DNA of 64,000 nt. Origin: Crossiella sp. S99.2 (GTDB lineage Bacteria > Actinomycetota > Actinomycetes > Mycobacteriales > Pseudonocardiaceae). The first letter of the stretch is position 1. Every line of letters begins with the position of its first letter. The notes under the pieces are model-generated. The model saw only the letters and a list, made by a program, of their open reading frames with translations. It made no database searches and was not told the DNA's origin. Position numbers and translations under genes: made by a program. Shown one piece after another: positions 59,174 through 64,000 of this stretch. The DNA is taken from assembly GCF_023094165.1 (NCBI RefSeq), contig NZ_JALMDK010000004.1, positions 434,001 to 498,000 on the forward strand, read 5' to 3'.

Positions 59174-61464
59174 GGGGTCTCCCTCGGCGTTGGGCGGGGC
59201 GGGACGGTTTCGTTGGCCCGCAGGGTGTCCAGCAACCGGTGACGCATCTCGGCCGCGCTGGGCTCGTTCACGTCGCTGAGCAAATCCGCCGCGGCGTTCC
59301 ACGACGCGTGCGCATCCTCCAGGTCACCGCGGTCAAGGTGGAGCTGTCCGAGCGTGCGCAGGGTGTCGGCCTGTCCCCACAGGTCGTCGGAGTCAGCGAA
59401 CGCGGCAAGGGCACGGTTCAGGGCCTGCATCGCCTGATCGACGTTGCCTTGGTCGCGTTGGTAGGAAGCGATCTTTTTCAGTGCGCATCCCGCCGACTGG
59501 CGCTCGCCGATCTGCTCGAACACTTCCAGTGCCGCGGTTACGTGTTCCAGCGCCTCCTCGATCTGGCCCCTGTCCCGGCAAGCTTCAGAGAAGTACGAGG
59601 TGGTGATCGCATAACCCCACTGGTCGCCGACGCTGGAGAACAACCGTCTGGCCTCTTCCAGGTGCAGACGGGCCGATGGATGGTCGCCGAGTACGTCGTG
59701 AGTCCTGCCGAGCCCCAGATGGCTCCACGCCTGTCCAGCATGGTCGCCGAGGTCCTCCCGGGTGGAGAGCGCCTGCTGGTAGCTGGCCAGGGCCTCCTCG
59801 TTCTGCTGTAGATCGAGGTAGGCGTTGCCGAGGATGTGGGTCAGGGTGGCGTGAGCATGCCCGTGTCCTAGCTGCTGGGCGAGGTCCTTCGCGTCCTGCA
59901 CCACCGGCTTCCACAACTGCCAGGGGTGCCGGTGGTACAGAAAGTCGTTGAGGGCCACGGGCAGGAACACCGCCTCGTCGAGTTTCCGCTTCGTGCCCGC
60001 GGCGGTCGCCGCGGCCAACGTGAGCAGTTCGGTCTCGCACCACTGCATGGCTTCGTGCTTGGTGGTGAAGGCAAGCGGCTCGGCCGCGTCCTCGGCCGCA
60101 TGCACAGCCGGCAACGCGCGATGGGGCCAGAGCAAGTGAGCCGCGGCGTGCGCGCTGTGCAAGTAGAAACTGACAGCACGGTGTATGGCCGCGTGGCGTT
60201 CTGGCTCAGGCTCGTGTGCGAGGGCAAGGTCGGTGGCGTAATCGCGGACAAGATCGTGAACCGAATAGCGGTTGGTCGTGACCGGTTCGATCAGGTGGAT
60301 CGCGGCCAGCGCGTCCATCTGCTGCTGTGCTTCGTCCCGGCTCGTGCCGACCAGGGCAGCGGCGGCTTCGGTGGTGACGCCGTCGGTCGGATGCAGGCCG
60401 ATGAGCCTGAACAGCCGCGCGGTCTTGGGCGCGAGCGCCTTGTAGGACCAGGACAAGACGTCCCGTGCGGCGGAGGACTCGTCCTCCGTGGCGAGCAGGT
60501 CAAGGCGGCGGCGCGCCGGGGACAACTGTTCGGACAACTCGGCCAGAGTCATGTTCTCCAGGAGCGCCACCCGTTCGGCTGCGATGCGCAGCGTCAGAGG
60601 CAGCAGGCCGCACTGGCGGGCAAGCGTGCTCGCGGCGTCGGGCTCGTCGTCGACCCGGGCGCCGACCATGCCCCGCAATAGCACCAGGGCGTCGTCCAGG
60701 GACATCGGCCGTAGCGTCACGCGGACGGCACCGTCACGGACGGACAGCCCGGACAGACGACTGCGGCTGGTCACCACAACCAGACAGGTGGATGAGCCGG
60801 GCAGCAATGGGCGGACTTGCTCAGCGGTCGCAGCGTTGTCCAGGACCATCAAGGTCCGGGTGCCTTCCAACTGGGTCCGGAGCAGGGCGGTCCGCTCATC
60901 GAGGGTGTTGGGCATGGCCGAGGGGCCGATGCCGACGGAGTTGAGCATCCGGCCAAGAGCGACCACTGGCTCGATTGGCTGGTCGATGGCGTACCCGCGT
61001 AGGTCGGTGTAGAGGATCCCGTCTGGGTAGTGCTTCGCGATGTCGTGCGCCCACCGGACGGCCAGCGCGGTCTTACCTACCCCAGCTGGGCCGTCGATGG
61101 TGATCAGGCTGGCGCGTTGCCGTGCCTGCTGCAACAGGTCGAGCTGGCGGACCCGGCCGACGAAGTGACGGGCCGCGGGCAGTTCAGCAGGCCGGGCGCG
61201 GTGGTGGGCTCTGGTTCGCCGCGCCGCTCCGGCCAGGGCGGCCAACTCGCCTTGGGCATACAGCGCTCGGTCGATGGTCAACGCGATCTCGGGGCTCGGC
61301 TGGCGCTTGCCTTGCTCCAGGTTGCCCAGGTGGCCCTTGCTGATATGAGTGCACAGGTGTAGATCAGCGAGGGACAGTCCACGCTCTTCCCGGAACTCGC
61401 GCATACGGGCGCCGAAGTCAGCAAGTTCGGTGGCTTCCGGCGTCGTCTCGCGTCTTCCGTTCAT
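59170..61464 (-). CDS. XRE-NB-ARC-TPR regulator
   Basis: 764 residues. The N-terminal helix-turn-helix spans about residues 8-65 (FGARMREFREERGLSLADLH, ISKGHLGNLEQGKRQPSPEI). NB-ARC follows with Walker A DGPAGVGKTALAVRWAHDIA near residue 130, LMVLDNAATAEQVRPLLPG, VVVTSRSRLSGL and GLLPLTLRIAA. The C-terminal half holds about six TPRs (TLTHILGNAYLDLQQNEEAL, EDLGDHAGQAWSHLGLGRTH). It is a STAND transcription regulator that probably controls its own operon with the overlapping flavin oxidase gene downstream. Confidence 0.88.
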   Translation of the reverse strand: MNGRRETTPEATELADFGARMREFREERGLSLADLHLCTHISKGHLGNLEQGKRQPSPEIALTIDRALYAQGELAALAGAARRTRAHHRARPAELPAARHFVGRVRQLDLLQQARQRASLITIDGPAGVGKTALAVRWAHDIAKHYPDGILYTDLRGYAIDQPIEPVVALGRMLNSVGIGPSAMPNTLDERTALLRTQLEGTRTLMVLDNAATAEQVRPLLPGSSTCLVVVTSRSRLSGLSVRDGAVRVTLRPMSLDDALVLLRGMVGARVDDEPDAASTLARQCGLLPLTLRIAAERVALLENMTLAELSEQLSPARRRLDLLATEDESSAARDVLSWSYKALAPKTARLFRLIGLHPTDGVTTEAAAALVGTSRDEAQQQMDALAAIHLIEPVTTNRYSVHDLVRDYATDLALAHEPEPERHAAIHRAVSFYLHSAHAAAHLLWPHRALPAVHAAEDAAEPLAFTTKHEAMQWCETELLTLAAATAAGTKRKLDEAVFLPVALNDFLYHRHPWQLWKPVVQDAKDLAQQLGHGHAHATLTHILGNAYLDLQQNEEALASYQQALSTREDLGDHAGQAWSHLGLGRTHDVLGDHPSARLHLEEARRLFSSVGDQWGYAITTSYFSEACRDRGQIEEALEHVTAALEVFEQIGERQSAGCALKKIASYQRDQGNVDQAMQALNRALAAFADSDDLWGQADTLRTLGQLHLDRGDLEDAHASWNAAADLLSDVNEPSAAEMRHRLLDTLRANETVPPRPTPRETP

Positions 61465-61566
61465 CTGAAGACCCCTCTCCCCTGGTCTTCTCTAGCCGCC
61501 CTCGCCGACACTGAACGTGACAGTCCGCTACGAACAGCGAGCGAGCCGGTCAGAGGAGACGAGGAT

Positions 61567-62301
61567 ATGTCCGCCACCAGGTGCCCTGCCCCAGGTTCCG
61601 GGCCGCCACCCGCCCAATCTCACCCGGACGATGGACAGCGCGGCACCCGCGCGGCGGAACCCGACCAGCTGGCAGCTACCACCACGTCTAGTGCTGGCCG
61701 GGCCGAGGCGCAGGCGCGGTCCTGCCCCGCGTGCGGGCACGCTGTCGACTCGCCGAGGTTCGATCGTGTGACTGGGCTCCTGGACCGATGGGACTGGGAT
61801 ATCGAGGCTCCACGCGCGATCGAACATGCCGCGGCCCGTGATGCCGCCGTTGCCTTGCTCATCCTCGACATCGACGAGTTCAAGACTGTCAACGACAGGC
61901 ACGGTCACCTTGCCGGCGACGCGGTGCTCCGCGCGGTCGCCGCGGCCCTGCGAACCGCTGTCCGGCAGCAGGATGTGCTCGCCCGGTATGGCGGCGACGA
62001 GTTCGTTGCGCTGTGCTCGGTGGCAGAGGCCGGTGAGGTGATCACCATGGCCCGCCGGATCACCCGGGTCGTGCGGGAGTTGGAAGTCCTGGCCCCATCC
62101 GTGCACGGGAGCGGCACGGTGCCGATTGCGGTAACCGCTGCGGTCGGGGCGGCGTTCCTGTCGGCGAGCTACGGGCGCGCCATAGGGATAGAGGAAGCGC
62201 TGAAGCATGCCGACGCGGCACTGCTGGAGGCGAAGACGATGACCGCGGTGCGCGAGTGCTTCGTGTACCTCGGTGCGGGTGTAGGAGGTGGCCACAGATG
62301 A
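61567..62301 (+). CDS. GGDEF-domain diguanylate cyclase-like protein
   Basis: 244 residues from ATG 61567 (GAGGAGACGAGG upstream). A disordered N-terminus is followed by CPACGH, a possible zinc site with an RFDRVTGLLDRWDWD start, then the GGDEF domain: LLILDIDEFKTVNDRHGHLA, and the active-site loop ARYGGDEFVAL near residues 139-149. The signature is intact, so synthesis of cyclic di-GMP is possible. There is no membrane segment. The domain end is shorter and lacks the usual RxxD inhibitory site. Confidence 0.8.
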   Translation: MSATRCPAPGSGPPPAQSHPDDGQRGTRAAEPDQLAATTTSSAGRAEAQARSCPACGHAVDSPRFDRVTGLLDRWDWDIEAPRAIEHAAARDAAVALLILDIDEFKTVNDRHGHLAGDAVLRAVAAALRTAVRQQDVLARYGGDEFVALCSVAEAGEVITMARRITRVVRELEVLAPSVHGSGTVPIAVTAAVGAAFLSASYGRAIGIEEALKHADAALLEAKTMTAVRECFVYLGAGVGGGHR

Positions 62302-62502
62302 GATTGATGAACTTCGCCGCGACGAGCCGGCCGAGAACTGATGTTCGGGAAGTGTTTGGGTACGCGGTGCGACTTTCCCGCTCGACGGAGCCTTTATCCG
62401 CAACCCAGCGGTGAGGAGATTGTCGAGCGATTGACCGGAACGCAGGGATACGGCAGGCAGTCGGCGGGGAGTTGCCGCGGCCGAACAAGGGGAGAAGCAG
62501 TC

Positions 62503-62835
62503 ATGACCAACGATATCGACTGGACAGCGGTCCAACGGGTCACCCACGTCATTCGTGGAGACTGGGCTCTCGCAATAGTTCGAGCATTGCGGGAGCGGCC
62601 ATTGCTGTTCTCCGAACTGAAGATGGTCATAGAACGCGAGCAGCTCATGCCAGGATATGTGCTGCACGACAGCACACTTGCCCGGAACCTGCACAATCTC
62701 GTTCAGCAGGAAGTGCTCAGCCGGCGAGAACTGCCTGGAGGGTTTCAGCCCGGCGCGGAATATCGACTGACTCCGTTCGGGGAGGATGTCGTCCGGGTGT
62801 TGCGCGAGGCCAGTCGCTGCCGGCAGCCCAATTAA
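62503..62835 (+). CDS. HxlR-family transcriptional regulator
   Basis: 110 residues from ATG 62503 (AAGGGGAGAAG upstream); a longer frame to 62341 is weaker. The winged helix is clear: VIRGDWALAIVRALRERPLLF, FSELKMVIEREQLMPGYVLH, NLVQQEVLSRRELPGGFQPGAEY-type strand, and LTPFGEDVVRVL. HxlR proteins usually lack or contain one Cys and sense electrophiles or metabolites; no Cys lies near the N-terminus here. It may regulate the neighbouring GGDEF gene. Confidence 0.82.
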   Translation: MTNDIDWTAVQRVTHVIRGDWALAIVRALRERPLLFSELKMVIEREQLMPGYVLHDSTLARNLHNLVQQEVLSRRELPGGFQPGAEYRLTPFGEDVVRVLREASRCRQPN

Positions 62836-62839
62836 GGGC

Positions 62840-63418
62840 TCAGCACGACCGGGCCTCACGTATCAAGATCGCCGTGACCTTCCACCTGTCATCGTTGTTG
62901 CGGACAGTGACATCGACAATCCGACGATCAGGCGAAGAATCCGCAACTCCTCCACGTGCCTTATATTTTCGCCAGCGTGAGACATCGACACAGTCGACAA
63001 TGTCTACCTCGACAGGAAACTCTGGAACCCGCACAGCCTTCACTCGCGGCGCGGTGACCGGCAAACCCAGCGTGATCAGTCCGGCGATGGAGTCGGCGTA
63101 GAGAAGTCCGCGGATATCGGTAAGGGCCGGAGCTGAGGTATACAGCGCGAGCCCGTTCGAATAATGGTTCGACGTGGCCGCGGCAACGGTAAACTCGTGC
63201 CACATGCCCCGGTAGGCATCAATCGCCAGCCGCGCGGCGTTGCTGCCGACCCCGGGCACGTCCGCGACTGCTGAACCCGACGATGCGGGCGACACGGCGC
63301 TGGTCGAGGTTGCGGACGGCAACGGCGTGGCCTGGTGCAGCTCGTGTGTCCCGCAGCCTGTGAGCATCGCGGCCGAGCACAGCAGAATTGGCGTGTACAT
63401 ACAAGATCGCATCGACAT
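62840..63418 (-). CDS. Putative lipoprotein
   Basis: 192 residues from ATG 63418, preceded by GGGAG; an earlier ATG at 63445 is possible. The signal peptide ends in the lipobox MLTGC. A Ser/Ala/Pro linker follows, then a domain with AYRGMWHEFTVAAATSNHYS, ADSIAGLITLGLPV and VTVRNNDDRWKVTAILIREA. The fold resembles small NTF2-like secreted domains (helix then a strongly twisted sheet), which is a guess. The role is unknown. Confidence 0.65.
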   Translation of the reverse strand: MSMRSCMYTPILLCSAAMLTGCGTHELHQATPLPSATSTSAVSPASSGSAVADVPGVGSNAARLAIDAYRGMWHEFTVAAATSNHYSNGLALYTSAPALTDIRGLLYADSIAGLITLGLPVTAPRVKAVRVPEFPVEVDIVDCVDVSRWRKYKARGGVADSSPDRRIVDVTVRNNDDRWKVTAILIREARSC

Positions 63419-63662
63419 CGAGTTCTCCCAAAGCAGGTTCTTCATCAGGTCTACTCGCTGTTCCCTTGCTCGCGGAACCGCAAGTGCGACTCGCACTGAC
63501 GCAAGTTCAGAAACCTTCACACTTCTGGTTGCACTCAGAGAAGAGAAGTGCCCATGCTTGCACCAATGCGAGTCCATGCTCGCGTTGACGCAAGTCGGGA
63601 AGCGTCCGGTAGGCAGAGTGCGCACGAGTTGAGCACGTTCATCGACCTGACCGGGAGTGACT

Positions 63663-64000
63663 ATGCACGCAGGTGCGAAAAATGTTGCCGCAATTGCGAT
63701 AGCAGGCTTTATTGGCGGGACAGCTGGAGACCCCGCCACCCTCAGCGAGATCGACTCCAGCCGACCGGGCGTCACCTGCGAGTACCGGGTACTCAACACG
63801 GCAGGGGTGCACCGTACACCGTCGGAAATTTACTCCAAGCCCAGCTTCAAGATACTGCGCCGGGACGACATCGTGTGGGCCGAGCAGAATTCCTACCCGC
63901 ATCCAAGCGAACAGCACATCTTCGTTCGTGAACTCGTGGGTGGTGGCTGGGTGATCGCGGACTTCCTCAAACGCACCACGAAACACTGCGATCTGCCTCA
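63663..64000 (+). CDS. Secreted SH3-like protein, cut by window edge
   Basis: ATG 63663 follows GGGAG. The frame is open to the window end (112 codons seen). A short hydrophobic N-terminus (NVAAIAIAGFIGGTAGD) suggests export. CEYRVLNTAGVHRTPSEIYS and DDIVWAEQNSYP match the pattern of bacterial SH3 domains, which bind cell-wall peptides. Two Cys (in TCEY and KHCDLP) could form a disulphide. The C-terminus lies outside the window. The 244-bp gap before it holds two GACGCAAGT direct repeats (63498 and 63587). Confidence 0.6.
   Translation, partial: MHAGAKNVAAIAIAGFIGGTAGDPATLSEIDSSRPGVTCEYRVLNTAGVHRTPSEIYSKPSFKILRRDDIVWAEQNSYPHPSEQHIFVRELVGGGWVIADFLKRTTKHCDLP

Noticed and set aside
1..64000. 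tRNA, rRNA or riboswitch
   Set aside because: Reading for T-loop-like GGTTCGAATCC, rRNA cores and familiar riboswitch cores gave no convincing match; the GGTTCGAA-like hits fall inside coding sequence.

Overview
The window is high-GC DNA from a filamentous actinomycete, probably of the Pseudonocardiaceae type. That is inferred from gene content: a PdtaR-type ANTAR regulator, an extra RbpA-like protein, EspG/DUF3558/EspC-type ESX (type VII secretion) proteins, paired XRE-DUF5753 and DUF397 genes, an AfsR/SARP regulator, a DUF2637 transfer-type protein and several NB-ARC/TPR (STAND) proteins. GTG starts and 4-base ATGA/GTGA overlaps are common. I saw no rRNA, tRNA, CRISPR array, intact integrase or intact transposase.

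Region 1 (1-24.8 kb) is mostly chromosomal. It holds a truncated membrane P-loop protein; an ECF sigma factor followed by an anti-sigma-like protein and five further tandem paralogous membrane-anchored Asp-box (BNR) proteins; a sugar ABC importer operon with a DUF624 protein and a Gfo/Idh/MocA oxidoreductase but no binding protein; a small P-loop kinase-like gene; a small membrane protein ending in an amyloid-like motif; polA; a hotdog thioesterase; a complete branched-chain amino acid ABC operon (livF-G-M-H-K); pdtaR; a bile-acid:sodium symporter-family transporter with a MarR regulator; an HD-domain protein; and an exported intradiol dioxygenase.

Region 2 (25-34.8 kb) is accessory. It has a DUF2637 gene overlapping an antisense gene, then three very small ORFs stacked in front of a PqqD-ThiF (E1-like) enzyme, which looks like a peptide-modification (RiPP-type) module. 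Two large STAND proteins follow on the other strand. One starts with an RHIM/BASS3-like amyloid motif, and the other is a BTAD-NB-ARC-TPR SARP regulator with a recently amplified 120-bp TPR array.

Region 3 (34.8-43.8 kb) is a tight six-gene operon: a coiled-coil protein, a Cas4/RecB-like Fe-S nuclease, an unknown 489-aa protein, an SF1 helicase-like ATPase, SbcD and SbcC. It is a strong candidate for a DNA-processing or anti-phage system that I cannot match to a named one. A TTGA/TCAA palindrome lies in front of it, and a related one lies at the XRE/DUF397 locus just beyond it.

Region 4 (44.4-52.3 kb) holds two XRE-DUF5753 loci with chains of small overlapping genes. The second chain encodes an RbpA paralogue and a DegT-type aminotransferase relative whose PLP-lysine position is Asn.

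Region 5 (52.3-57.7 kb) is an ESX accessory island (PPE/WXG-like proteins, EspG, EspC-like, two DUF3558 lipoproteins) without ESX core machinery in view. Region 6 (57.9-64 kb) carries an NB-ARC/TPR regulator overlapping a cytokinin-dehydrogenase-like flavin oxidase, a GGDEF protein, an HxlR regulator, a lipoprotein and a truncated secreted protein.
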